A stretch of 64,000 nt of DNA from Pelagicoccus sp. SDUM812003 (GCF_031127815.1 NZ_JARXHY010000017.1:1-64000), one strand, 5' to 3'; positions 24,687-34,614 are shown, numbered from the stretch's first letter. Numbers and translations are program-made. The notes: a model not told the origin generated them from the letters alone.

Positions 24687-25130
24687 ATGAAAGAGCACGA
24701 TTTTAACGAGGTAGTGAGCCTGATAGTGAAGGAGGATCCACGCTATCAAAAGAGCGCCTACCTTTTTCTGCAGAAGGCCCTCAACTATACCATCGACAAG
24801 GAAAGGAAGCGTCAGGGCAAGGTGGTGACCAAGGTGGCGAAGCGTCACGTGTCCGGACAGGAGCTGCTGGAAGGCATTCGCGAGTACGCCTTGGACCAGT
24901 ATGGGCCGATGACCTATTTCATCCTGACTTCCTGGGGCATCGAGCGCTGCGAGGACTTTGGCGAAATGGTCTTCAACCTCATCGAATACGGCGTGTTCAG
25001 CAAGAACGAGCAGGATTCGCGAGAGGACTTCGCTTCCACCTACAGCTTCAAGGACGCATTCGAAAAGCCGTTCACCCCCAAGGAGCGCCGGCTCAAGCGC
25101 CCCAGCTACCGGAAGCTAGAGTCGCTCTAG
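24687..25130 (+). CDS. Minf_1886-type conserved protein (Verrucomicrobia/Planctomycetes family)
   Basis: 147 residues from the Met at 24687; the open frame reaches back to 24633, but the family begins with a short acidic helix as here. Characteristic stretches are PRYQKSAYLFLQKALNYT, HVSGQELLEGIREYA, and YFILTSWGIERCEDFGEMVFNLIE. It is a soluble helical protein of unknown function. I recall the family as limited to Verrucomicrobia and Planctomycetes, which makes it a useful taxonomic marker for this window. It stands alone between the divergent efflux operon and the M16 peptidase. Confidence 0.8.
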   Translation: MKEHDFNEVVSLIVKEDPRYQKSAYLFLQKALNYTIDKERKRQGKVVTKVAKRHVSGQELLEGIREYALDQYGPMTYFILTSWGIERCEDFGEMVFNLIEYGVFSKNEQDSREDFASTYSFKDAFEKPFTPKERRLKRPSYRKLESL

Positions 25131-25253
25131 TTTCGCCTTCGCCGTGCGGCGGAGCGCTGGGAGCCAAGCGGGGCGGTGGTGGCCATTTGCGGCCGCGGGC
25201 AACGATTTTGCATTGCGGAGACGCGTATTCTCGTTCGTGCATAGGCCCCATCT

Positions 25254-27830
25254 ATGACCGATTTTCCGCAAAACCGCTCTGTTGACGATAGCCGCTCCTT
25301 GATCGCCCCGCTTCTGAAGGAGCCGGTGGAACGCTACCTCTTGCCCAATGGCCTGACCGCCCTGCTGAAAACCGATCGCTCCTCGCCGGTCTGTTCGGTG
25401 CAGGTTTGGGTGAAGACCGGCAGCGTGCACGAGGACAGGCACCTCGGCTCCGGAATCTCGCATTTCGTGGAGCACATGCTTTTCAAGGGCGCCGAACGTC
25501 GCGTGGGCAAGGAGATCGCCCGCGAGGTGCACGAGTCGGGTGGCTACATCAATGCCTACACCACCTTCGATCGAACCGTCTACTACATCGACGTGCCTTC
25601 GGAAAACGTGGAGGTGGCTCTCGACGTGCTCAGCGATTCGGTGTTTTCCTCTTCTTTCCCCGAGGAGGAGGTGGACAAGGAGCGCGAGGTGATCAATCGG
25701 GAAATCGCCATGGGCGAGGACGATCCGGACGGCAAGGTCATGCACACGCTGTTCGAGACTGCCTTCAACAAGCACAACTATCGGTACCCGATTATCGGAT
25801 ACAAGGACGTCTTCAATCGCATCACCCGCCAGGATCTGCTCGACTACTACAACGCCCGCTACGCGCCGAACAATGCCGTGGTGGTGGTCACGGGCGATTT
25901 CGACTTGGCTGAGATGCGCCGCAGCGTCGAGAAGTGGTTCGGACCCTTCGCCCGCAAGCCTCTGCCCACCATCTATCTGCCGGACGAGCCTCTGCAGCTG
26001 GCGGAGCGACGTCGCGACCTTTACGAGGACGTGCAGATCTCTCGCGTGGCCATGGGATTTCAAGTGCCCGGTTTGACGCATGCGGACACGCCGGCCTTGG
26101 ACGCTCTGTCGGTGGCTTTGGGGAGCGGCGACAGCTCCTTGCTCTACCAGCATCTGCGCGAGGAGACGCAGCTGGTCCACAATGTCGACGTCTCGAACTG
26201 GACGCCGGGTTCGGTTGGCGTTTTCTACGTTTCGCTCCTGTGCGACCCCGACAAGCGCGACGCGGCGTTGAAGGAGCTGCGTCGCTACGTCGAACGCCTC
26301 GATGTCGATTCCTTCTCCGAGGAAATCGTAGCGAAGGTTCGACGCCAGCTACTGGTCAACGAAGTGAATTCGCGCAAGACGGTCAGCGGTCAAGCGGCTC
26401 GTCTCGGCGCGGCCGAAGTGGTGGTGGGAGATCTTGGCTACGCCAAAAACTACCTGAAACGCATTGGAGAGGTCACTGCCGAGGACTTGGCTCGCGTGCT
26501 CAAGACTTGGATACGCTGGGATCGCCTGACTGTTGTGACGCTGAATCCCAAGAGCGAGCAGGCCAAGGAAGACGACGCTCTGCAAGCCGACAGCCCGGTT
26601 TGGGATTTCGAGGAAACGCGGTTTCCCAATGGATGCGCCTTGCTGACGCGAGAGAATCGCCGTCTGCCCAGCGTGCACATCCGGGTCGCCCTGCAGGCGG
26701 GATCGCTGTTCGAGCCGCGAGACAAGCAAGGCCTCTCCGCCTTGCTCTCCACCATGATGACCAAGGACACCGCCAAGCGCAGCGCCTTGGAGGTCGCGGA
26801 AGCGATCGAGGGAGCTGGCGGCACGTTTTACGAGTTTTCGGGAAACAACAGCTTCGGTTTCGCTCTGGAAGTCCTGTCTACGGACCTGCCGCTGGCGCTC
26901 GACCTCCTGGAGGAAGCGCTGCTGCGACCGAGCTTCGACGAGGAGGTCTTCGAGATCGAAAAGCAATCGCACCTTGCTGGGCTGAAGGAGAATCTGGACG
27001 ACATCGTGACCTGCGGCCGCGAGGAGCTGCGTCGCCGTTTCTTCGGCGAGCATCCTTTGCGTATCGGGGGAAGTGGAAGTTTGGATACGGTGGCGTCCAT
27101 AACCTTGGAAGACGTGAAGGCGTTTTGGCGTAGCGTCGTAGTGAGCGGAAATCTCTCCATAGCGGTTTCGGGCGACTTCACGACGGAGACATTGAAGCCT
27201 CAGATGGCTGCATTGATCGAGAAGTTCGCTGAAGGCAGCCTGGTCACGCCTCAATTCGTTTTCGAAAAGCCGGCCCAGCCGGGAGTCCACCGGGTTTCGA
27301 TGGATCGCCAGCAAGCGATCGTTTTCCATGCCTACCCGGCCCCGGGACTCAAGGGAGTCGACTATTTCATCTCGGAGGTCGCGGACGAATTGTTCTCCGG
27401 GATGTCCAGCGAGCTGTTTGATCGAGTACGCGAAAAGCTAAGCCTAGCCTACTTCGTTCGCTCTTCGCGTATCGTTGGACTGAATACGACCATGTTCTAT
27501 TTTTACGCAGGCACGGCCCCGGAACGCTACCAGGAGGTTATCGCGGAACTGGACCGAGAGGTGAAGCGCGTATCGGAAGGGCGGGTAGCGGAGGACGAGC
27601 TTGCCCGCTGCAAGAAGCGTCTCAAGGCGGCTAAGCGCATGAGCATGCAGACCAACTCCTCCTGCGCCAGCCAGGCGGTGCTGGACGCGGTCTACGGCCT
27701 GCCGATAAACGATTGGCGGAACTATGGGGATCGCATCGACGCTGTATCGATCGATTCCCTACAGGATTTCGCAAAGCGTTACTTCTCGGAGGAGAATCGG
27801 GTGGAGCTGGTGATCGGGCCAGTCGAATAG
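25254..27830 (+). CDS. M16 family zinc metallopeptidase (pitrilysin / processing-peptidase type)
   Basis: 858 residues comprising two M16 repeats. The first half has the inverted zinc motif HFVEH (H70, E73, H74) and the downstream glutamate in the EREVINREIAMGEDDPD segment. The second half (from about 450) repeats the fold without HxxEH, as usual for the partner domain. This is the single-chain counterpart of PqqF/YmxG-type pairs. There is no signal peptide, so it may be cytoplasmic or exported by another route. It probably degrades short peptides. The start Met is about 25 residues before the first conserved strand. No operon partner is evident. Confidence 0.9.
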   Translation: MTDFPQNRSVDDSRSLIAPLLKEPVERYLLPNGLTALLKTDRSSPVCSVQVWVKTGSVHEDRHLGSGISHFVEHMLFKGAERRVGKEIAREVHESGGYINAYTTFDRTVYYIDVPSENVEVALDVLSDSVFSSSFPEEEVDKEREVINREIAMGEDDPDGKVMHTLFETAFNKHNYRYPIIGYKDVFNRITRQDLLDYYNARYAPNNAVVVVTGDFDLAEMRRSVEKWFGPFARKPLPTIYLPDEPLQLAERRRDLYEDVQISRVAMGFQVPGLTHADTPALDALSVALGSGDSSLLYQHLREETQLVHNVDVSNWTPGSVGVFYVSLLCDPDKRDAALKELRRYVERLDVDSFSEEIVAKVRRQLLVNEVNSRKTVSGQAARLGAAEVVVGDLGYAKNYLKRIGEVTAEDLARVLKTWIRWDRLTVVTLNPKSEQAKEDDALQADSPVWDFEETRFPNGCALLTRENRRLPSVHIRVALQAGSLFEPRDKQGLSALLSTMMTKDTAKRSALEVAEAIEGAGGTFYEFSGNNSFGFALEVLSTDLPLALDLLEEALLRPSFDEEVFEIEKQSHLAGLKENLDDIVTCGREELRRRFFGEHPLRIGGSGSLDTVASITLEDVKAFWRSVVVSGNLSIAVSGDFTTETLKPQMAALIEKFAEGSLVTPQFVFEKPAQPGVHRVSMDRQQAIVFHAYPAPGLKGVDYFISEVADELFSGMSSELFDRVREKLSLAYFVRSSRIVGLNTTMFYFYAGTAPERYQEVIAELDREVKRVSEGRVAEDELARCKKRLKAAKRMSMQTNSSCASQAVLDAVYGLPINDWRNYGDRIDAVSIDSLQDFAKRYFSEENRVELVIGPVE

Positions 27831-27889
27831 GCGGAGGGCGCCCTGTTTCCGTTCTCTGGAGTCGGGGGCGTCGAGCCTTTTTTTTGATC

Positions 27890-27935
27890 GGGCAGCGGCG
27901 GCGTGGCTCGGCGGCCACGCCCTGCCTTTTGCCTA
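27890..27935 (-). repeat. GC-rich palindromic repeat at a stop codon (copy B)
   Basis: On the minus strand, the stop codon of the PhoD-like gene is followed within 8 bases by GGCAGGGCGTGGCCGCCG and then its complement. GGCGTGG pairs with CCACGCC, and the outer GGCAG pairs with CTGCC. It aligns with copy A over about 30 bases with a few substitutions and one gap. It may also act as a terminator, though no T run follows. Confidence 0.6.
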
Positions 27936-29303
27936 GCGGATGGTCGCTTCGGAGGGAGCGGCGGGTGCTTCGTCAGCGTAGGCGAAGGCTTGTGGATCGT
28001 CCACCTTGGTCTGCCAGGAAGCGGTTCCGTTGGTGAGTTCGCTCGCCTGCACCTCGAGTGTCGGGAAGACGCTTTCGCCGAATACGTTTATGATCTCGAA
28101 CGACATCTGCGGGTCCTGCTGCGTCATGTCGAAGGTCAGCAATCCGAAGTTCATGGTAGCGGAATAGGGCTCGTGAATGGTGATGGTGGACGGATCCTGA
28201 GCGTCGAAGCTGGCGGTAGGATCCTGCGCCAAGGGGCTGGAGACCAGTTCGTAGAGATCGTATCCACCGACGTCCGACATGGGTATGGCTTTCACTTCCG
28301 CCTGATCGTTGTCGCCGGAGATGAGCATCACGCCTGGTATTTCCTCGCTCTTGATGTAGCTCAGCAGCTCGTTTCGCTCCTGCGGAAAGGCCATCCAAGT
28401 GGAGGCGCTGCTCTCCTTGATGTCCGTCCAGCTGCTGCTGCTGAGCAGGACCTTGAAGGGGGCTTCGCTGCGTGAGAGCTCGTCCTTCACCCAATCGAGC
28501 TGCTCTTGGCCAAGCAACGTGGGGCGCTGGCCTTGCTTGCGGAAGCTGTAGGTATCGAGCACGAAGAAGTCCACGCCGCCGTAGCTGTGCTTGAAGAAGG
28601 AGCCCGGCGTTTCGCTGGTTCCATAGGAGGGGTTGGCCCAGTAGCGTCGGAAGACGTCGAGAGACTTCGGCTCGCTGCGACCGGCTCCGTCCCAGGTCGC
28701 CAGCTGCGGGATGGAGCGCAGAAGCGGCTGCAGGAAGGGGATGCCGCGCTGCTTTCGGTATTGCTCGGCCTGGAAGGCAGGGCTGAGGCCTTCGGCGGAT
28801 TCATTGTCGCCGAGCCAGAAGAAGAGGTGCGGCCGAGCGTTTTGCACCTGGAGCCAGATGGCTTGCATGCCGTCGATCTCGGTTTTCGCTCCGGCGCCGA
28901 AGGCGATGGAAAAGCGAACCGGCATTTCCTCGGAAGGCGCCGTCAGAAAGGGGTATCCCTCCTTTTCGCGAGCCGAGCTCAGGGGCTGGCCGTCGACCAG
29001 AACTTGATAGTAGTAGAAGGAGCTAGGCTCGAGGTCCTCGATGATCGCTTCCACGCAAAAGTCGTTTTCTTCGCTGGCTCGCACCGGAGCGGTGGTCTTG
29101 GCGTTTTCGAAATTGGCGCTCTTGCTGTACTGCACGGTGAATTCCGCGTCGCCTGCCACGCGAGCCCAGATGCGCGCGGAGTCTGGAGTGACGTGACCGA
29201 GCATGGGACCCTGCATCAGCTGCGGGCCAGCGATCGCGGTGGAGATGAGGCTAGCGGCGAGGCCGAGAGCGAGGGTGGCGGTACGGATCGGTTTGGAGAA
29301 CAT
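27933..29303 (-). CDS. PhoD-like metallophosphatase-family protein, exported
   Basis: 456 residues with a signal peptide (1-25, ending STAIAG). A fibronectin-like N-terminal domain (GPMLGHVTPDSARIWARV) is followed by the PhoD-like domain with FFWLGDNESAEG, DTYSFRKQ, and LISGDNDQAEV. In PhoD enzymes the last motif usually supplies a histidine metal ligand (GD.H); here it reads SGDND, so the usual ligand is missing. The protein may use other ligands or have lost phosphatase activity. It probably sits in the periplasm or at the surface. The gene is divergent from the DUF4202 gene over 311 bases and ends at repeat copy B. Confidence 0.7.
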   Translation of the reverse strand: MFSKPIRTATLALGLAASLISTAIAGPQLMQGPMLGHVTPDSARIWARVAGDAEFTVQYSKSANFENAKTTAPVRASEENDFCVEAIIEDLEPSSFYYYQVLVDGQPLSSAREKEGYPFLTAPSEEMPVRFSIAFGAGAKTEIDGMQAIWLQVQNARPHLFFWLGDNESAEGLSPAFQAEQYRKQRGIPFLQPLLRSIPQLATWDGAGRSEPKSLDVFRRYWANPSYGTSETPGSFFKHSYGGVDFFVLDTYSFRKQGQRPTLLGQEQLDWVKDELSRSEAPFKVLLSSSSWTDIKESSASTWMAFPQERNELLSYIKSEEIPGVMLISGDNDQAEVKAIPMSDVGGYDLYELVSSPLAQDPTASFDAQDPSTITIHEPYSATMNFGLLTFDMTQQDPQMSFEIINVFGESVFPTLEVQASELTNGTASWQTKVDDPQAFAYADEAPAAPSEATIR

Positions 29304-29614
29304 GCGTCGATTGGGATGCGGGTTGCCGAGACTGTAAAAGTCTTGTGAATGTAAACGGATTGTTAAATCCGCCGTCGCCGAAGGGAAGCTTGAAAGCGGA
29401 TCCGCGGCCTTGAGCGTGAGCTGGGGAAAAGGATTAGGGTCTGGCGCCGCTGCCCGTGAACGGCCCCGCGCCCGGGTGGCTTAGCGGGGAGATTTGGCGA
29501 ACGCGATTCACCCTTGGAGGCAAGTGGCTCCATATGGCGGGATTGGGGAGAATTTGCGATCGGCGACGAAACGAGAGATTGATTCGAGCTTGGCTCACGC
29601 TATGTTTCTGGCCC
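29304..29614. other. Divergent intergenic region without a recognised gene
   Basis: 311 bases between the PhoD-like and DUF4202 genes. An open frame runs from 29456 into the DUF4202 gene, but its extra 53 residues are Arg/Trp/Gly-rich and not family-like. Promoters for both genes must lie here; I could not find a convincing -35/-10 pair. Confidence 0.5.
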
Positions 29615-30253
29615 ATGGAACGAACTTTCGATCATCAATTGCTGCGCGAGCAACTGGGCCGCGTTTCGGACGAGACACGGTTTTTAACAGCGATTGGCGA
29701 GATCGACCTGCAGAACGACAATGATCGCAACCGGGCTACGCTGGGCGGGCGCAACGTGGGCTTCGAGCTCTATTTCAGCGTGCAGCTCACGCGCTGGGTG
29801 CTCACCCTCGATCCTGAGGCTTCGGAGACGCTCATGCTGGCGGCCCGCGGACAGCACATTTGCCGCTGGATGATCCCGCGCGAGGACTACCCGCGCGACC
29901 GGGCGGGCTACCTGAAGTGGCGCAGCGATCTCAAGAAGTTTCACGCTCGGAAGACCGCTTCCATCCTGGAGGAGGTCGGCTACGACCAGAAGACCATCCA
30001 GGCCGTCAGCGACCTGAATCTGAAGAAGAATCTCAAGAGCGATCCCGATTGCCAGACCATGGAGGACGCCCTCTGCCTAGTGTTTCTGGAAAAGCAGTTC
30101 GCCGCCTTCAAAACCAAGACCGACGAAGAGAAGATGATCGGCATCTTGAAGAAGAGCTGGGCCAAGATGAGCGACAAGGGGCGCGAAGCGGCCTTGGCTC
30201 TGGAACTGGGCGAAGCGGAGCGACGCCTGGTGGAGAAAGCCCTGGCGGACTAG
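29615..30253 (+). CDS. DUF4202 domain protein
   Basis: 212 residues from the Met at 29615. It reads as a DUF4202 protein: histidine and charged motifs at GQHICRWMIPREDYP and YLKWRSDLKKFHA, then a helical MEDALCLVFLEKQF segment. The pattern of spaced His/Asp residues in helices recalls HD-type hydrolases, and the family's biochemical function is not known to me. It is soluble and probably cytoplasmic. A strong terminator follows, so it is likely a single-gene unit. Confidence 0.75.
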   Translation: MERTFDHQLLREQLGRVSDETRFLTAIGEIDLQNDNDRNRATLGGRNVGFELYFSVQLTRWVLTLDPEASETLMLAARGQHICRWMIPREDYPRDRAGYLKWRSDLKKFHARKTASILEEVGYDQKTIQAVSDLNLKKNLKSDPDCQTMEDALCLVFLEKQFAAFKTKTDEEKMIGILKKSWAKMSDKGREAALALELGEAERRLVEKALAD

Positions 30254-30280
30254 CCGCAGGGTCCCGCCGCCGCGCGACCG

Positions 30281-30308
30281 AGCGCTCCTCTTAAGGGAGC
30301 GCTTTTTT
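30281..30308 (+). terminator. Rho-independent terminator of the DUF4202 gene
   Basis: Perfect 8-bp stem AGCGCTCC/GGAGCGCT (30281-30288 with 30296-30303), a 7-base loop and a T run to 30308, 28 bases after the stop codon. Confidence 0.9.
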
Positions 30309-30433
30309 GGGCCTGCATGAAACGCATGTTTTACGCTAAAACTCCGATGAATTAAGTTCTGGAGCATTTTGGGGATTTGCGCAGCGTCGTGAAGCCAAGT
30401 CCGAACGAAGCAACCTACACAACACAACCGTCT

Positions 30434-32923
30434 ATGTCTGAAACGTTCTCTCTCGATGGAAACTGGACCCTCAAAGGGCCGAAGAAGATCGAAATCTCTG
30501 CCGTGGTCCCGGGCTGCGTTCATGCCGACCTGCGCCGCGAAAACCTGATTCCAGATCCCTATTTCCGGGACAACGAGACGCAAGTGCAGTGGGTGGGGGA
30601 GGAGAACTGGACCTACACGCGTAGCTTCGAGCTGTCGCCGGCGTTTTTGCGAAGCGAGCGTTTGGAGCTGGTTTGCCAGGGCTTGGACACCTTTGCGGAA
30701 ATCCACATCAATGGCCGGAAGCTGGCGGAGACCGACAACATGTTTCGCCAGTGGGAGTTCGATGTGAAGGCCCTCTTGCGCGAGGGGGAGAATAGCATCA
30801 GCGTGACGCTGCGCTCGCCGATGCCCTACGGCCGGCGGAAGCAGGAGGAGCGCTTCCTCTGGCAGACCGGGATCGGCCATCATCGCCTCGAAGGAGGACA
30901 GTGGGTGCGCAAGGAGCAGAGCAACTACGGCTGGGACTGGGGACCCATGATCGTGACCATGGGAATCTGGCGTTCCATCGGTATCCGATCCGTAAATACG
31001 GCGAGGATCGAGGATACGCGCGTCTCGCAGACGCTTTCCCAAAGCTTCAAGAAGGCCACGGTATCGGTGGATGTTTCCTGCAGCGTGGTGAAGCGTTCGA
31101 AACTGTTGGCCCGGGTGGAGATTTCCAAGGATGGCGATGTCGTGGCCACTGCTCAGTCGTCGGTCGCTCGCAAGCGTGCGGCGCTCGAGATGACGATCAG
31201 GAATCCGCAGCTTTGGTGGCCCAACGGCTTGGGCGAGCAGCCGCTGTACACAGTTTCGGTCGAGCTGGTGGACGAATCCGGAGCGGTGCTCGATCGTGAG
31301 GTCAAGCGCATCGGTATCCGCGAACTAACCTTGGTGCGCGAAAAGGACCAGTGGGGAGAATCGTTCTGCTTTCAGGCCAATGGGCACCGCTTTTTCGCCA
31401 AGGGCGCCAATTGGATCCCATCCGACCAGTTCGACGTTTGGGGAACCGACGAGCGCAACCGCTCCTTGCTGGAGTCGGCCCGCGACGCGAACATGAACAT
31501 GGTCCGCGTCTGGGGCGGCGGAAAGTACGAGCGCGACGCCTTCTACGACGATTGCGACGAGCTGGGCATCTGCGTGTGGCAGGACTTCATGTTCGCTTGC
31601 GCCGCGTATCCAGGATTCGACGACGATTGGGTGGCGAACGTGAAGGTGGAAATCGGCCAGCAGGTGCGTCGGCTTCGTCACCATGCCAGCGTCGCTCTCT
31701 GGTGCGGCAACAACGAGCTGGAGCACATCCCGCCCATTCTGGGGGACGAGCCAGGGCAAATGCCTTGGGACGAGTATATCAACCTTTTTGATCGCATCAT
31801 CGGCAAGGTGGTGAAGCAGAACGACAACCAGCGGGCGTATTGGCCATCTAGCGAGCATTCTCCGGTGGGCGATCGAAAGTACTCGCAGAATCCAGATTGT
31901 GGAGACGCCCACCTTTGGAAGGTCTGGCACGGGCGTCGACCTTTCGAGTGGTATCGCACCGCGTTTCACCGCTTCTGCAGCGAGTTCGGATTTCAGAGCT
32001 TTCCCGAGCCCAGCACCATCGAGACCTATACGGAGCCGGAAGAGCGCAACGTCACCTCCTTCGTGATGGAGCATCACCAGCGCAGCCCGATCGGCAACAG
32101 CGCCATCATCGACTACATGCTTAGCTGGTTTCGCTTGCCGGTCGGCTTTGAAAACACGGTCTGGTTGACGCAGATTCTGCAGGGGTTGGCTATCAAGTAC
32201 GCCGTTGAGCACTGGCGCATGAACAAGCCGCGCTGCATGGGCGCCTTGTATTGGCAGCTCAACGACTGCTGGCAGGTGGCGAGCTGGTCTTCGCTGGACT
32301 ATTTCGGAAAATGGAAAGCCTTGCACTACGCCGCTCGCGATTTCTTCGCTCCGCTGCTGGTCACCGGTGTTGAGGATCTGGATACGAAGAATGTGGAGAT
32401 CCATGTGGTCAGCGATCAGCTTCAGAGGGCCAAAGCCACCGTGGCATGGAAGGTGGTCGATCTCAGCGGCGACGAGCTGGAGTCGGGGTCCAAGGCGCTG
32501 CGGGTGCCCGCGAACGCCTCCAAAACGGTGAAAACGCTTTCGTTGGCGAAGCTGGTCAAGGAGCATGGCGAGCGCGGATTGCTGGTGAAGCTTTTCCTCA
32601 GCCAGGACGGTGAGGTGGTGAGCGAAAACCTCGTCACGCTGGCTCGGCCCAAGCACCTCAAGCTGCAGGACCCGAAGCTTTCCTGCAAAGTGAAGAAGTC
32701 AGATGGCGGTTCCTTCGAGGTGACGCTATCGGCCAGCAAGCCATCGCTTTGGACCTGGCTGGAGCTCAAGGGCATCGCCGCCCGCTACTCCGACAACTTC
32801 ATCCATCTGCTGCCCGGCGAGACCCGATCGATACGCGTGTCGCCTCGTGACAAGACCAGCTTGAAAGCGGTCAAGGAGTCGATTCGAGCTAGGTCGCTCT
32901 TCGATACGTATCAGGAAATTTAG
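30434..32923 (+). CDS. Beta-mannosidase, glycoside hydrolase family 2
   Basis: 829 residues from the Met at 30434, the usual length for family 2 beta-mannosidases. The N-terminal sugar-binding domain opens with LDGNWTLKG. The barrel has FFAKGANWIPSDQF, VRVWGGG, acid/base E428 in GNNELEH and nucleophile E517 in FCSEFGFQSFPEP, then YWQLNDCWQV. All are standard for enzymes releasing beta-mannose from manno-oligosaccharides or N-glycan cores. There is no signal peptide, so it acts in the cytoplasm on imported sugars. It converges with a GPH sugar symporter gene, a sensible partner. It differs clearly from the first GH2 enzyme at 3763-5946. Confidence 0.93.
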   Translation: MSETFSLDGNWTLKGPKKIEISAVVPGCVHADLRRENLIPDPYFRDNETQVQWVGEENWTYTRSFELSPAFLRSERLELVCQGLDTFAEIHINGRKLAETDNMFRQWEFDVKALLREGENSISVTLRSPMPYGRRKQEERFLWQTGIGHHRLEGGQWVRKEQSNYGWDWGPMIVTMGIWRSIGIRSVNTARIEDTRVSQTLSQSFKKATVSVDVSCSVVKRSKLLARVEISKDGDVVATAQSSVARKRAALEMTIRNPQLWWPNGLGEQPLYTVSVELVDESGAVLDREVKRIGIRELTLVREKDQWGESFCFQANGHRFFAKGANWIPSDQFDVWGTDERNRSLLESARDANMNMVRVWGGGKYERDAFYDDCDELGICVWQDFMFACAAYPGFDDDWVANVKVEIGQQVRRLRHHASVALWCGNNELEHIPPILGDEPGQMPWDEYINLFDRIIGKVVKQNDNQRAYWPSSEHSPVGDRKYSQNPDCGDAHLWKVWHGRRPFEWYRTAFHRFCSEFGFQSFPEPSTIETYTEPEERNVTSFVMEHHQRSPIGNSAIIDYMLSWFRLPVGFENTVWLTQILQGLAIKYAVEHWRMNKPRCMGALYWQLNDCWQVASWSSLDYFGKWKALHYAARDFFAPLLVTGVEDLDTKNVEIHVVSDQLQRAKATVAWKVVDLSGDELESGSKALRVPANASKTVKTLSLAKLVKEHGERGLLVKLFLSQDGEVVSENLVTLARPKHLKLQDPKLSCKVKKSDGGSFEVTLSASKPSLWTWLELKGIAARYSDNFIHLLPGETRSIRVSPRDKTSLKAVKESIRARSLFDTYQEI

Positions 32924-32930
32924 GACAAAA

Positions 32931-32963
32931 ACGGGCGGCCTCCAATGGTCGTCCGTTTTTTTC
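32931..32963 (+). terminator. Rho-independent terminator of the second GH2 gene
   Basis: A 10-bp stem (32931-32940 with 32947-32956, two G-U pairs) with a 6-base loop and six Ts, starting 8 bases after the stop codon. Confidence 0.9.
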
Positions 32964-33024
32964 TAGGATGAATCGATAGGGTAGCCGCCTTCCGCAGGAA
33001 AGCGGCTATCGGATCCGCAGTCGG

Positions 33025-34614
33025 CTAGACCGCTCCGCGTCGGGCTTCCAGCTGCTGGCGGATTTCTCGCATCTTTTCCCGGCTGAGCGGGAAGCTGACG
33101 ATCATGATGAAGGACACGACGATGCCTGCGATGGGCACCGCGGCGAAAAGGAAGCGTATCCAGAAGATGGCGCTCGGGTCCTGGTCGCCGCCGAGTTCGG
33201 CGTCGAAACCGGTCCAGTCCAGCACGAAGCCGGTGATGAAGGTGCCCAGCACCATGCCGATTTTCATGACGTAGGTGCCGCAAGCGGTGAAGGCCCCTTC
33301 GCGACGTTTGCCGCTTTGCAGTTCGTCGTAGTCGATGACGTCCGCTCCGATGGAGCCGTACATCATCCAGAAGGCGGCCTGAGTGAAGGCGATGAGGCCG
33401 GAGGCGAAGAGCTGCAGCCACTTGACCTCGGGACTGTACAGCCACCAGGTAGCGGTGAAGACCGCCACGGCGCAGGCCTGGATGATGAGAATGGTGTTTC
33501 GCTTGTCGAGCCAACGGCCGATCAGGCCGCCGAAGATCACCGGGCCGAGGAAGCCGAAGAACATGTTCGAGAGACCCATGCGAAAGTTCCACAAGTTGCC
33601 TTCGGTCAGGTTGCCGGCGCTCACGTAGTAGACCGTGGCGTAGAGGCCGAGCGTGCCCACCATGCTCAGGCCGAGCGAGTAGGCGAGGCCCATGGAAAGC
33701 TGCACTCGAAAGGGCTTGCACTTGAGCACTTCGCCCAGGGTTTCGGTGATGCGGACCTTGCTGGGGGCGCTCTGTACAAGCTTGTCGTAGTAGCGCTCCT
33801 TCAATCCGAAGTAGAGCGCGCAGCCGATGACGATCATGATGCCGCCAAGGATGGAGGTGTAGACTTGGGCTCCCAGCACCACGTTCACGTTTTCCTCGCC
33901 GGTGCCGGAGCGCATGCCAAAGGGCATTTCAGCGAGTCTAAGCAGGGTGTCGCCGTTTCCGGAAAACAATGCGGCAAGCAGCTCGCCGGTCCATTGGAAG
34001 CCGCCGGAGATCAAGCCGCCCAGACGAGCGGGCACGTCGCTCAGGCGAGCGTTTTCCCAGGCCAGAGCGGTGGCGAAGGCTGGGGCCAGAAACATGCCCA
34101 CCTCCATGATCTTCTGGATGCTGCCGCGAAACGCGTAGATGGAGGTGCGTTCCCTGTAGTCCGGGCTCAGCTCGTTGCCCAGGCTTTGATAAGGCACGTT
34201 GTAGCAGCTGACCATGGTCATAAAAAGCATGGACGATACGATCATCCAGGCGAAGTAGGCGGTGTCCGACCAGCCGTCTCCCACCGTGAAGAGCAGCGGG
34301 AAGGTGACGCCGGAGAGGATGGAGCCGATCAGGATGAAGGGTCGGCGCCGTCCGAAGCGCGTTCGAGTGTTGTCGGACCACCAACCGAAGAAGGGATCGG
34401 TGAAAATGTCCCAGACCAGACGCATGGTGAGGGCTAGGCTGACCATCTTGCCCGGAAGTCCGAGATACATGTTGAAGACGGTCCAGGCGAAGGTCGGGTA
34501 GAGCCAGTTCCCCCACATGTCGTTGCCGGATCCGAGTCCGTAGATGACTTTTGAGGAAAAGGACACGTTTTCGCTGCCCTTGGAGGACGGTGACGGGGTC
34601 TGCGGGGATGACAT
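33025..34614 (-). CDS. GPH-family sugar:cation symporter
   Basis: 529 residues, about 12 TM segments. The first conserved loop reads DIFTDPFFGWWSDNTRTRFGRRRPF, the hallmark of glycoside-pentoside-hexuronide symporters (D..TDP..G...D.T....GRRRP). The central loop and the second-half helices follow the MFS-like fold. The family imports glycosides such as melibiose, xylosides and glucuronides with H+ or Na+. Position next to a beta-mannosidase suggests mannosides or manno-oligosaccharides; this is inference. The gene is divergent from the RraA-like gene with a palindrome between. Confidence 0.9.
   Translation of the reverse strand: MSSPQTPSPSSKGSENVSFSSKVIYGLGSGNDMWGNWLYPTFAWTVFNMYLGLPGKMVSLALTMRLVWDIFTDPFFGWWSDNTRTRFGRRRPFILIGSILSGVTFPLLFTVGDGWSDTAYFAWMIVSSMLFMTMVSCYNVPYQSLGNELSPDYRERTSIYAFRGSIQKIMEVGMFLAPAFATALAWENARLSDVPARLGGLISGGFQWTGELLAALFSGNGDTLLRLAEMPFGMRSGTGEENVNVVLGAQVYTSILGGIMIVIGCALYFGLKERYYDKLVQSAPSKVRITETLGEVLKCKPFRVQLSMGLAYSLGLSMVGTLGLYATVYYVSAGNLTEGNLWNFRMGLSNMFFGFLGPVIFGGLIGRWLDKRNTILIIQACAVAVFTATWWLYSPEVKWLQLFASGLIAFTQAAFWMMYGSIGADVIDYDELQSGKRREGAFTACGTYVMKIGMVLGTFITGFVLDWTGFDAELGGDQDPSAIFWIRFLFAAVPIAGIVVSFIMIVSFPLSREKMREIRQQLEARRGAV

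Noticed and set aside
29456-29614. N-terminal extension of the DUF4202 protein
   Set aside because: Not like the family N-terminus; the Met at 29615 fits better.
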